DNA of 8,410 nt from Streptosporangiaceae bacterium (GTDB lineage: Bacteria; Actinomycetota; Actinomycetes; Streptosporangiales; Streptosporangiaceae): positions 1 to 8,410 of the forward strand of contig JASIGS010000142.1 of assembly GCA_030052355.1 (NCBI GenBank). The letters are read 5' to 3'. The notes under the pieces were generated by a model. It worked only from the letters and a program-made list of their open reading frames with translations. It did not search any database and was not told where the DNA came from. Below, in pieces: positions 1 to 6,068 of this stretch; position 1 is the first letter of the stretch, and each line of letters begins with the position of its first letter. The translations under genes and the position numbers were made by a program.

Positions 1-1096
1 CCACGATGTCGGCCACGAGCTTGTGCCTGACCACGTCGTGGCTGGTCAGCCGCGAGAAGTAGACATCATCGACGCCCTCGAGTATGTCCTGCACCTGCCG
101 CAGGCCGGACAGCTGCCCGCTCGGCAGGTCGATCTGGGTGACGTCGCCGGTCACCACTATCTTCGACCCGAAGCCCAGCCTGGTAAGGAACATCTTCATC
201 TGCTCGGGTGAGGTGTTCTGAGCCTCATCCAGGATGATGAAGGAGTCATTAAGGGTGCGGCCGCGCATATACGCGAGCGGGGCTATCTCGATCGTTCCGG
301 CGGTCAGCAGCCTCGGGATCGACTCCGGGTCCACCATGTCGTGCAGCGCGTCATAGAGCGGGCGCAGGTACGGGTCGATCTTCTCGTACAAGGTGCCGGG
401 CAGGAAGCCGAGGCGCTCCCCTGCCTCCACCGCCGGCCTGGTCAGGATGATCCTGTTGACTTCCTTGGCCTGCAGCGCCTTGACCGCCTTCGCCATCGCG
501 AGGTAGGTCTTGCCGGTGCCGGCCGGGCCGATGGAGAACACCACCGTGTGCACGTCGATGGCATCGACGTACCGCTTCTGGTTCAGCGTCTTGGGCCTGA
601 TCGTCCGGCCGCGGTTCGACAGTATGTCGAGGTTGAGCACCTCGGCCGGCCTGGCTCCGGTCTTGCGCCGGAGCATCGAGACACTGTGCTCGATGGAGTC
701 GGCGCTGAGGTCTGCCCCGCTCGCGACCAGCTGGATCAGCTCGTCGAACAGCCGGGACGCGACCCGGACCTCGGCCTCGGGCCCGGTGACGGTGATCTCG
801 TTGCCGCGGACGTGAAAGTCGGCGTCGACCGCGCGCTCGATCACGGTGAGGAGCTCGTCCCCCGAGCCGAGCAGGCTGACCATGGAATGGTCATCCGGAA
901 TGACGATCTTGACCTGAGCGCCGCCGGCACCATTCTGGTCGGTGCGCCGCTCATCCCGGCCATTGCCGGCACGGCTGTTGCCAGCACTGCCGCCGCTGGC
1001 GTCGGCCGATTGCACGCTCCTGCGCGAATCGCCCACATTATTGGTCAATGACTCGTCCCTGCCCCGGCGCTCGTCTCGCCCGGTGTACTTCGCCAT
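1..1096 (-). CDS. phoH: PhoH-family ATPase, 3' end cut by the left edge
   Basis: Reading leftwards from ATG at 1096 gives 365 uninterrupted codons running off the window edge; about 20 C-terminal residues are probably missing by comparison with actinobacterial PhoH proteins. The P-loop GPAGTGKT is at residues 190-197, and the Walker B stretch IILDEAQ is at 287-293. Typical family blocks follow, such as LTRPAVEAGERLGFLPG (218-234) and VVTGDVTQIDLP (314-325). PhoH proteins are cytoplasmic P-loop NTPases linked to RNA metabolism, and in actinobacteria the gene usually sits just before ybeY, which would lie beyond the left edge. The start is 18 nt after the HIT stop with only a weak GGAT-like ribosome site. 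The first 60 or so residues are a charged, Gly/Arg/Asp/Ser-rich extension before the domain begins near residue 62, so a later start such as GTG codon 21 is possible. Family assignment is very secure; the exact start is less so. Confidence 0.96.
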   Translation of the reverse strand, partial: MAKYTGRDERRGRDESLTNNVGDSRRSVQSADASGGSAGNSRAGNGRDERRTDQNGAGGAQVKIVIPDDHSMVSLLGSGDELLTVIERAVDADFHVRGNEITVTGPEAEVRVASRLFDELIQLVASGADLSADSIEHSVSMLRRKTGARPAEVLNLDILSNRGRTIRPKTLNQKRYVDAIDVHTVVFSIGPAGTGKTYLAMAKAVKALQAKEVNRIILTRPAVEAGERLGFLPGTLYEKIDPYLRPLYDALHDMVDPESIPRLLTAGTIEIAPLAYMRGRTLNDSFIILDEAQNTSPEQMKMFLTRLGFGSKIVVTGDVTQIDLPSGQLSGLRQVQDILEGVDDVYFSRLTSHDVVRHKLVADIV

Positions 1097-1114
1097 GCTA
1101 TCCGAGCGCCGCTC

Positions 1115-1459
1115 TCAGCCCGGCGGCCAAGTCATCGGGCGGCCGCCGAGGACGTGAGCGTGCACGTGCGCGACGGTCTGGCCACCGTGCGGCCCGGTGT
1201 TGAAGACGACCCGGTACCCGTTGCCGGCTATCCCCTCGCCGACCGCCACCTCGTGGGCGTGCTCGACCACGTCGGCGAGCAGGCCATCGCCGGCACCCTG
1301 CAGCTCGGCCAAGTCGGCCAGGTGGGAGCGCGGGACCACGAGCACGTGAACGGGGGCTTGCGGGTTTATGTCACGGAACGCCACAGTCCGCGGTCGCTCG
1401 GAGACGATCGTGGCTGGCACCTCGCCGGCTGCAATACCGCAAAACAAACAATCGGGCAC
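1115..1459 (-). CDS. HIT (histidine triad) family nucleotide hydrolase
   Basis: Translation from GTG at 1459 gives 114 residues, the usual length for a bacterial HINT-like protein. The protein begins at once with the CxxC pair (C4, C7) that binds zinc in many members. It carries the block FRDINPQAPVHVLVVPRSH and ends with the histidine triad HVHAHVL (H98, H100, H102), LGG and a terminal WPPG. In this family the middle histidine (H100 here) forms the nucleotidyl-enzyme intermediate, and the enzymes hydrolyse purine nucleoside phosphoramidates or related AMP conjugates in the cytoplasm; the substrate of this one is not known. The frame stays open upstream to 1693, but that part has no family similarity and crosses the intergenic inverted repeats, so the GTG beside CLFC was chosen. 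No strong ribosome site precedes it. It is followed 18 nt later by phoH, probably co-transcribed. Confidence 0.93.
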   Translation of the reverse strand: MPDCLFCGIAAGEVPATIVSERPRTVAFRDINPQAPVHVLVVPRSHLADLAELQGAGDGLLADVVEHAHEVAVGEGIAGNGYRVVFNTGPHGGQTVAHVHAHVLGGRPMTWPPG

Positions 1460-1507
1460 GTCAAAGATCTTATCGTGTGGGCGGCCGGCGGCGCTTCTGA
1501 CATATAT

Positions 1508-1555
1508 CGTTGCACTTGCTGCGAACCCCACGCTGCACCACCGCTCGGTGCAACG
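1508..1555. repeat. Perfect 8-bp inverted repeat CGTTGCAC / GTGCAACG with nested hairpin
   Basis: CGTTGCAC at 1508-1515 is matched exactly by its reverse complement GTGCAACG at 1548-1555, 32 nt apart. Inside lies a second pair, TGCACC at 1534-1539 and GGTGCA at 1547-1552 with a 7-nt loop. The right arm is shared, so in RNA the two pairings are mutually exclusive; in DNA the three TGCAC-type half-sites could bind a dimeric regulator. It lies 50-100 nt upstream of the HIT start. No run of T follows on either strand, so it does not look like a simple terminator. Its role is unknown. Confidence 0.5.
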
Positions 1556-1672
1556 GCCCCCGCCAGACTGTTGGCCATCCGTCGCCCAAGGGGTTGAGTC
1601 CTGCCACGGGTGAGGAGCGCAAGGCAGAGAACTGCGTGGGGGGGATACCAAAGTGAGGTTCAAGGCACCGCC

Positions 1673-1692
1673 TGATACGGGGAGTCGTATCA
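1673..1692. promoter_or_regulatory. Perfect inverted repeat TGATACG-N6-CGTATCA, candidate operator
   Basis: TGATACG at 1673-1679 and CGTATCA at 1686-1692 are exact reverse complements around a 6-nt spacer. The 20-bp size and symmetry suit a dimeric repressor or activator, and the site lies 54 bp upstream of the sigma factor ATG and 28 bp upstream of the leader ORF, where an operator overlapping a promoter is expected. AT-rich arms in GC-rich DNA add weight. The binding protein is not identifiable from the sequence. It could instead be an RNA hairpin in the 5' leader. Confidence 0.5.
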
Positions 1693-1720
1693 ACGTGACA
1701 CGGCGTCCTGGGGACCGCTC

Positions 1721-1750
1721 ATGAGCAAGCGCTCAGGAAGCCGATCATGA
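1721..1750 (+). CDS. Possible 9-codon leader ORF overlapping the sigma factor start
   Basis: ATG at 1721 opens a short frame encoding MSKRSGSRS. Its TGA (1748-1750) overlaps the sigma ATG (1747-1749) as ATGA. A GGGGA run at 1710-1714 sits 6 nt before the ATG, a plausible ribosome site. The codons include two TCA and one CGA, which are uncommon in such GC-rich genomes. If translated, ribosomes would end exactly at the sigma start, giving coupling or a leader-type control. At this length chance occurrence is quite possible, so the call is tentative. Confidence 0.3.
   Translation: MSKRSGSRS
1735..1740 (+). promoter_or_regulatory. Ribosome binding site of the sigma factor gene
   Basis: AGGAAG lies 6 nt before ATG 1747 and supports that start over later ones. 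It lies inside the short leader ORF, so leader translation would pass across the site. Confidence 0.7.
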
Positions 1751-2334
1751 CGCCCGGTGAACCTCCGGAGTACGCAGAGCGTCAAACTCACGTGGCCGAA
1801 ACCCTTGTGGCGGAAATAGCCCTGGGTTCCGATCCGGTCCTGTCGGAGGCCGAGCAGGCGGTGACGGAGCTCTTTCACGCTCACTACCGCTCCCTGGTCC
1901 GCCTTGCGATGCTGCTGGTGCGTGACGTCGGAACCGCGGAGGAAGTCGTGCAGGAGTCGTTCGTCTCCATGCATGACGGCTGGCGACGCCTGCGCGACAG
2001 CGACAAGGCGCTGTCCTACCTGCGGCAGTCAGTGGTGAACAAGTCACGTTCCGTGCTCAGGCACCGGGTGGTCGTCGACAGGAACGCGCCTAAGCCCCCG
2101 CCGGACATGCCGAGCGCCGAGCACGGGGCCTTCGCCCTGCTGGACCGGTCAGCCGTCATTGACGCTCTGCGCAGGCTTCCGGCCAGGCAGCGGGAAGCCC
2201 TCGTGCTGCGTTTCTACGCCGACATGTCGGAGGCTCAGATAGCGGACGCCATGCAGATCAGCCGCGGCGCGGTGAAGAGCCACACGGCGCGGGCCATAGC
2301 CGCGCTGCGCACTCTGCTGGAGCCGCAGGCATGA
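1747..2334 (+). CDS. ECF (SigE-like) RNA polymerase sigma factor
   Basis: The 195-residue protein has sigma-70 region 2 at about residues 38-107 (ELFHAHYRSLVRLAMLLVRD, then AEEVVQESF and YLRQSVVNKSRSVLRHR) and region 4 at about 135-190, with the helix-turn-helix SEAQIADAMQISRGAVKSH at 161-179. There is no region 3 and no extra C-terminal domain, as expected for an ECF sigma factor. It would direct RNA polymerase to a specific set of promoters, which cannot be named here. Residues 1-37 form an N-terminal extension ahead of region 2. The start has a good AGGAAG site, and the stop overlaps the next gene's start as ATGA, so the two are translationally coupled. The cassette runs against the surrounding minus-strand housekeeping genes, suggesting its own promoter and control. 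The ECF class is certain; the subgroup is inferred from overall resemblance to the actinobacterial SigE family. Confidence 0.95.
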   Translation: MTPGEPPEYAERQTHVAETLVAEIALGSDPVLSEAEQAVTELFHAHYRSLVRLAMLLVRDVGTAEEVVQESFVSMHDGWRRLRDSDKALSYLRQSVVNKSRSVLRHRVVVDRNAPKPPPDMPSAEHGAFALLDRSAVIDALRRLPARQREALVLRFYADMSEAQIADAMQISRGAVKSHTARAIAALRTLLEPQA

Positions 2335-3140
2335 CCATGCCAAGCAATCGCGACCTGGAGAGGCTGCTGAGGGCGGCCCTCCAGGCGGAGGTCGGCTCGC
2401 TCGAGCCGGCCCCGGGAGGCCTCGAGCGCATCAACTCGAGGCTGCGCAGGCCGCTCCCGCTGCCGGCCGCCTGGCTCGCCCAGGCCTGGAGTTACCTCGC
2501 GATGCGGGTCCCCCAGGAAGCCGAGGCGCTCGCCGGCTTGCTCAAGGTCGCCTGGCGGCACACCCTGTCGGGCTACCGGACCGTCGAGCGGTTCGTGCCG
2601 GGCCCGGCGAACCGGCACGGCCGCCCGAGCCGGCTGGGCTTCCTGCGGCCGGTCACCGTCATGGTCTTCGCCATCGCCGTGCTGGCGGCGGGCGTGTACG
2701 CCGGGTTCGACGTATCCCAGGGATTCTCGCCCAGTTCCGGAAACGGCGGGGTCAGCAGCACGGGGGTGGGCGGCCACCCCCACAACGGCTCACAGCCAGC
2801 AACCGAGGGGAACGGCACGCAGAGCAACGGTGTCGTAGGCAACAGCAGCAGCACCAGTGGCGGCAGCCCTACGCCGACGTCCTCAGCCTGCACGAAGAAG
2901 AAGTCCGGCACGAAGTCCAAGTCCTCAACCTGCAAGTCGTCCAGCTCATCTGCCCCGGCGCCTTCGTCGCAGCCCTCCGTGGGCGGTGCGCTCTCGAGCT
3001 CGCCCAGCACGACCACGACCCCCCCGTCGTCGTCGTCGCCAGCCTCGCCGACCCCCACCAGCAGCAGCCCGTCACCGACCCCGTCGGTCAGTTCCTCGTC
3101 GACCCCCGACGGCTCCAGCACGAGCACGACCGGGTCGTAG
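2331..3140 (+). CDS. Single-pass membrane protein with Ser/Thr/Pro-rich outer tail, putative anti-sigma partner
   Basis: The 269-residue protein starts at an ATG overlapping the sigma stop, with GGAG 8 nt upstream; a second ATG six bases later is an alternative. Residues 1-105 are a basic, probably cytoplasmic region opening with DLERLLRAALQAEVGSLEPA and GGLERI, a pattern I recognise from proteins encoded next to SigE-like sigma factors. One hydrophobic segment at about 107-126 is the membrane span; Arg-rich residues before it favour N-inside. The remaining 140 or so residues are low-complexity Gly/Asn then Ser/Thr/Pro, likely exposed at the wall and possibly glycosylated. Two cysteines (C187, C201) flank a lysine-rich island and could form a disulfide loop. 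There is no HxxxCxxC zinc anti-sigma motif, so an anti-sigma role is inferred from the coupled gene order and topology alone. The 3' end meets the rsmE stop head-on with 3 nt between. Confidence 0.82.
   Translation: MTMPSNRDLERLLRAALQAEVGSLEPAPGGLERINSRLRRPLPLPAAWLAQAWSYLAMRVPQEAEALAGLLKVAWRHTLSGYRTVERFVPGPANRHGRPSRLGFLRPVTVMVFAIAVLAAGVYAGFDVSQGFSPSSGNGGVSSTGVGGHPHNGSQPATEGNGTQSNGVVGNSSSTSGGSPTPTSSACTKKKSGTKSKSSTCKSSSSSAPAPSSQPSVGGALSSSPSTTTTPPSSSSPASPTPTSSSPSPTPSVSSSSTPDGSSTSTTGS
3019..3038 (+). repeat. C7 run followed by (GTC)4 tandem repeat within the Ser/Thr-rich tail
   Basis: Seven C residues (3019-3025) are followed by four GTC units and a G (3026-3038), encoding part of a Pro-Pro-Ser-Ser-Ser-Ser stretch. 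Changes in the triplet count would only lengthen or shorten the tail, whereas slippage in the C run would shift the frame. It is a simple-sequence tract typical of low-complexity coding DNA. Confidence 0.7.
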
Positions 3141-3143
3141 GCC

Positions 3144-3893
3144 TCAGGCCCACCGGCTGGTGCGGGCGAGCACGACCCCGGCCGCGACCGCGCCCGCCGT
3201 CGAGGCGCGCAGCACCGTCGGCCCCAGACTCGCGCCGACGGCGCCCGCCTGGCTCAGGACCTCCTGCTCGGCCGCGGTTATCCCGCCCTCAGGCCCGACG
3301 ACGAGCACGATCTCGCCCGATCCCGGAATCGCCAGCTCCGCCAGCGGCGTGGCCGCGTCCGGGTCGAGCACGACAGCGAGCGCCGCGGCCCTGACCCGCG
3401 CGGCGACCTGCGCCAGCGTGGCCGGCTCGGTGACTTCAGGGAACCACGCTCGTCTCGACTGCTTGGCTGCCTGCACTGCGGTCGACCGCCATCTGGCCAG
3501 GGCCTTCGCCGTCCGGTCCGCGCGCCACTGCACGACGCACCGCTCGGCAGCCCAAGGCAGCACCACGTCGGCACCGACCTCGGTCAGCAGGTCGACCGCC
3601 TGCTCGGCGCGTTCCCCCTTCGGGATGGCCTGGACGACAGCCAGCGACGGCTCGGGCCTCGGTACCGAGCGCCGGCGCGTCACGGCGAGTTCCAGTCTGC
3701 CCGGCCCAGCCGCGGTCACCACGCACTCGGCCACGGACCCCGCGCCGTCGGTGACGTCGGCACGCTCGCCGGCCGTCAGCCTGCGCACGGTGCTGGCATG
3801 CCTGCCCTCGCTGCCGGCCAGCACTATGTGGTCGCCAGCCAGGTCGGCGGCGTCCGCGAGAAAGACCGGCGGCCGAGCCTGGTTGGCGACCAA
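3144..3893 (-). CDS. rsmE: 16S rRNA (uracil-1498-N3)-methyltransferase RsmE
   Basis: The 249-residue protein is a SPOUT-fold methyltransferase that uses S-adenosylmethionine to methylate U1498 of 16S rRNA in the 30S subunit. An N-terminal PUA-like part includes EGRHASTVRRL (29-39). The knot domain carries IPKGERAEQAVDLLTEVGAD (90-109), the LPWAAERCVV block (112-121), KQSRRAWFPEV (144-154), the cofactor loop VVGPEGGIT (198-206) and LGPTVLRASTAGA (223-235). The last is the actinobacterial form of the LRxETA motif. The start is TTG at 3893; no ATG or GTG lies between the dnaJ stop and the domain, and the dnaJ TGA is in the same frame three codons upstream. The ribosome site is weak, so coupling to dnaJ (6-nt gap) is likely. 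It is the last gene of the hrcA-dnaJ-rsmE run and converges with the membrane-protein gene. Confidence 0.95.
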   Translation of the reverse strand: MVANQARPPVFLADAADLAGDHIVLAGSEGRHASTVRRLTAGERADVTDGAGSVAECVVTAAGPGRLELAVTRRRSVPRPEPSLAVVQAIPKGERAEQAVDLLTEVGADVVLPWAAERCVVQWRADRTAKALARWRSTAVQAAKQSRRAWFPEVTEPATLAQVAARVRAAALAVVLDPDAATPLAELAIPGSGEIVLVVGPEGGITAAEQEVLSQAGAVGASLGPTVLRASTAGAVAAGVVLARTSRWA

Positions 3894-3899
3894 ACAGGC

Positions 3900-5039
3900 T
3901 CAGCGCCCGTTGAACGCGTCGCGCAGCCTGGAGAAGAAGCCCTGCTGGCCGGGGGCGAACTTGCCGGGCGGCGCCTCTTCGCCGCGCAGCTTGGCCAGCT
4001 GGCGGAGCAGCTCCTCCTGCTCGGCATCGAGCTTGGAAGGCGTCTCCACGGTGACGTGAATGATCAGGTCGCCGCGCCCCGAGGTGTTGAGCCGGCCCGT
4101 TCCCTGGCCGTACAGCGGGATGGCCTGACCGGACTGCGTGCCGGGGCGGATGTCGAGCGAGGCCGGTCCGTCCAGCGTCTGGACCTGCAGGCTCGCGCCG
4201 AGGGCCGCAGCGACCATCGGGATCGTGACCGTGCAGTGCAGGTCGTCCCCCTGCCGCTCGAAGATGGGGTGCGGCCGCTGCACGATCTCCAGGAACAGGT
4301 CACCGGGCGGTCCGCCGCCGGGCCCGGTCTCACCCTCGCCGGCCAGCTGGATGTGGGTACCGTCCTCGACGCCTGCCGGGATGCGCACCTTGATCGTCCG
4401 CCGCGTCCGCACCCGGCCGTCCCCGTCGCACTCCGGGCACGGCTTGCGGATCACGGTGCCGAAGCCGCCGCAGCCTGGGCACGGCCTGGAAGTCATCATC
4501 TGGCCGATGAACGACCGGGTGACCTGGCTCACCTCACCACGGCCGTTGCAGACTTCGCAGGTGACCGGGTGCGTGCCGGGCGCGGTCCCCTCGCCCGAGC
4601 AGGTGGGGCAGACCACCGCGGTGTCCACGGTCAGGTCCTGGGTCGTGCCGAACGCGCACTCCGACAGGTCCAGGTCGACGCGGATGGTGGCGTTCCTGCC
4701 CCGCCTGGCCCGGCTTCGCGGGCCGCGCGGAGCCGCGCCGCCGAAGAACGCGTCCATCAGGTCGCTGAACGGGAATCCGGCTGCGCCGAACCCGCCGGCC
4801 CCGGCGGTCGCGCCGCGCGCGTACGGGTCGGCGCCGAGGTCGTACATCTGGCGCTTCTCTGGGTCGGAGAGCACCTCGTAAGCCTGGGTGACCTCCTTGA
4901 ACCGCTCCTGCAGCGCCGGGTCGGGGTTCACGTCCGGGTGCAGTTCGCGGGCCAGCCGCCGGTAAGCCCTCTTGATCTCCTCGGCGTCCGCGTCGCGGCG
5001 GACGCCGAGGATCCCGTAGTAGTCGTTCGCCACCGGCAT
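3900..5039 (-). CDS. dnaJ: Molecular chaperone DnaJ (DnaJ2 type)
   Basis: The 379-residue protein is a complete type I Hsp40 co-chaperone that delivers unfolded clients to DnaK and stimulates its ATPase. The J domain occupies about residues 5-68 with the HPD motif at 34-36. A Gly/Phe/Ala-rich linker follows (about 76-101). The zinc region has all four CxxCxGxG repeats at 144-151, 161-168, 187-194 and 201-208. The C-terminal substrate-binding domains run from about 212 to 335. No key residue is missing. ATG 5039 lies 2 nt after the hrcA TAG, so translation is probably coupled; a GGAG lies just inside the end of hrcA. Actinomycetes usually carry one dnaJ with dnaK-grpE-hspR and a second after hrcA; the position marks this as the second one. 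Control would come from the CIRCE site ahead of hrcA. Confidence 0.97.
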   Translation of the reverse strand: MPVANDYYGILGVRRDADAEEIKRAYRRLARELHPDVNPDPALQERFKEVTQAYEVLSDPEKRQMYDLGADPYARGATAGAGGFGAAGFPFSDLMDAFFGGAAPRGPRSRARRGRNATIRVDLDLSECAFGTTQDLTVDTAVVCPTCSGEGTAPGTHPVTCEVCNGRGEVSQVTRSFIGQMMTSRPCPGCGGFGTVIRKPCPECDGDGRVRTRRTIKVRIPAGVEDGTHIQLAGEGETGPGGGPPGDLFLEIVQRPHPIFERQGDDLHCTVTIPMVAAALGASLQVQTLDGPASLDIRPGTQSGQAIPLYGQGTGRLNTSGRGDLIIHVTVETPSKLDAEQEELLRQLAKLRGEEAPPGKFAPGQQGFFSRLRDAFNGR

Positions 5040-5041
5040 TC

Positions 5042-6055
5042 CTATGACTCCGCCAAGATCTGGCCTACGTACCGTGCCACCGCCCGCACTGCTCCCATCG
5101 CCGTCGGGTAGTCCATCCGCGTCGGGCCAAGCACCCCGAGCCTGGCCAGAACCTGATCGCCTGCACCGTAGCCCGTGGTCACCAGGGACGTGCTCCGCAG
5201 GCCCTTGACATCATTCTCGGACCCGATGCGCACCGTCACCGCTGAAAGATCGGCCGACTCGCCGAGCAGCCGCATAAGGACCACCTGTTCTTCCAACGCC
5301 TCAAGGACTTCCCGCAATCCCCGGGAAAAGTCACCCTGAGTGAGGTTCGACGCACCGCCGACCACGACGCGCTCGTCGTGCCTCTCGACCAGAGTCTCCA
5401 CGATCACGGAGAAGATTGCTGCCGCGTTGGCTCGTTCGTGCGGCCTGACCTGCGCCGGCAGGTCCGCGATCGCCGCGGCCACGTCGGCGAGCTTGCGGCC
5501 GTCCAGGCTGGCGTTCAGCACGCCGCGCAGCCGGGCCACAGCCTCTTCCCCGGTCTCGGCGGGCATCTCGACCGTGCGCTGCTCGACCCTGCCGGTGTCG
5601 GTGATCAGGACGAGCAGCAGCCGCCGCTCGGACAGCGTGACCAGTTCCACGTGCCGCACCGACGAGCGGGTCAGCGACGGGTACTGAACCACCGCGACCT
5701 GCCTGGTGAGCTGCGCCAGCAGGCGGACCGTCCGCATCACAACGTCGTCCAGGTCGTAAGCGCCAGCCAGGAACGTCTCGATGGCCCGCCGCTCCGCTGC
5801 CGACAGCGGCTTCACGCCGGACAGCTTGTCGACAAAGAGGCGATAGCCCTGCTCGGTGGGCACGCGGCCGGCGCTCGTGTGGGGCTGGACGATGTAGCCC
5901 TGCTCCTCGAGCACCGCCATGTCGTTGCGGATGGTTGCCGGCGAAACGTCCAGGTTGTGCCGGTCCACCAGGGACTTCGAGCCGACCGGCTCGTTCGTGG
6001 AGACGTAGTCCTCCACGATGGCGCGCAGAACAGCCAGTTTCCTGTCGTCTAGCAC
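5042..6055 (-). CDS. hrcA: Heat-inducible transcription repressor HrcA
   Basis: From GTG 6055 the protein has 337 residues, the normal family length. The N-terminal winged helix (about 1-75) contains the signature [18 protein letters not shown] (38-55) and then [18 protein letters not shown] (59-76). The rest is the GAF-like and insertion domains of HrcA, ending in [19 protein letters not shown]. HrcA dimers bind CIRCE elements and repress chaperone genes; GroEL usually helps it fold, so heat that occupies GroEL releases repression. The chosen GTG has a strong GGAGG site 7 nt upstream. The frame stays open to a TTG at 6094, but that lies within the CIRCE operator and adds 13 residues with no family match. 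dnaJ follows after 2 nt. A perfect CIRCE 13 nt before the start indicates autoregulation. Confidence 0.97.
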   Translation of the reverse strand: MLDDRKLAVLRAIVEDYVSTNEPVGSKSLVDRHNLDVSPATIRNDMAVLEEQGYIVQPHTSAGRVPTEQGYRLFVDKLSGVKPLSAAERRAIETFLAGAYDLDDVVMRTVRLLAQLTRQVAVVQYPSLTRSSVRHVELVTLSERRLLLVLITDTGRVEQRTVEMPAETGEEAVARLRGVLNASLDGRKLADVAAAIADLPAQVRPHERANAAAIFSVIVETLVERHDERVVVGGASNLTQGDFSRGLREVLEALEEQVVLMRLLGESADLSAVTVRIGSENDVKGLRSTSLVTTGYGAGDQVLARLGVLGPTRMDYPTAMGAVRAVARYVGQILAES

Positions 6056-6062
6056 GCGTTCA

Positions 6063-6067
6063 CCTCC
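6063..6067 (-). promoter_or_regulatory. Ribosome binding site of hrcA
   Basis: GGAGG on the minus strand, 7 nt before GTG 6055. It is the strongest ribosome site in the window and decides the hrcA start over the upstream TTG. Confidence 0.85.
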
Positions 6068-6068
6068 C

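Larger units (their letters stand above)
1460..1720. promoter_or_regulatory. Divergent intergenic region between the HIT gene and the sigma cassette
   Basis: This stretch separates the minus-strand HIT gene from the plus-strand sigma factor gene and must hold the promoters for both directions unless they lie within genes. It contains two clear inverted repeats, listed separately, and an AT-rich stretch near 1500-1508 that gives TATATG or GATATA on the minus strand, a possible -10 box for the HIT transcript. I could not pair it with a convincing -35 box at 16-18 nt. For the sigma gene, no clear GGAAC-type ECF promoter was seen by eye. The frames open across it show no recognisable protein. Confidence 0.55.

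Noticed and set aside
341..1051. Plus-strand open frame of 236 codons
   Set aside because: It is antisense to phoH, whose P-loop and Walker B motifs are intact on the minus strand.
1104..1114. GAGCG-C-CGCTC palindrome between the HIT stop and the phoH start as a regulatory stem
   Set aside because: At best a 4-bp stem with a 3-nt loop, common by chance in GC-rich DNA.
1460..1693. Upstream 78-codon extension of the HIT frame to an ATG at 1693
   Set aside because: No HIT protein has such an extension, it crosses intergenic inverted repeats, and the GTG beside CLFC gives the normal family length.
3019..3038. C7/(GTC)4 tract as a phase-variation switch
   Set aside because: The tract is short and lies in low-complexity coding DNA near the gene end, where a frame shift would alter only the outer tail. 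There is no positive evidence for switching.
2857..4059. Plus-strand open frame of 400 codons
   Set aside because: Its product is Arg/Pro/Ala/Ser-rich without any domain, and it lies over the membrane-protein tail and antisense to rsmE and the end of dnaJ, both secure genes. It is a GC-rich shadow.
3798..5111. Plus-strand open frame of 437 codons
   Set aside because: It is antisense to dnaJ, which has all J-domain and zinc motifs. The translated product looks like a random high-GC shadow.
5378..6052. Plus-strand open frame of 224 codons
   Set aside because: It is antisense to the complete hrcA gene and shows no domain.
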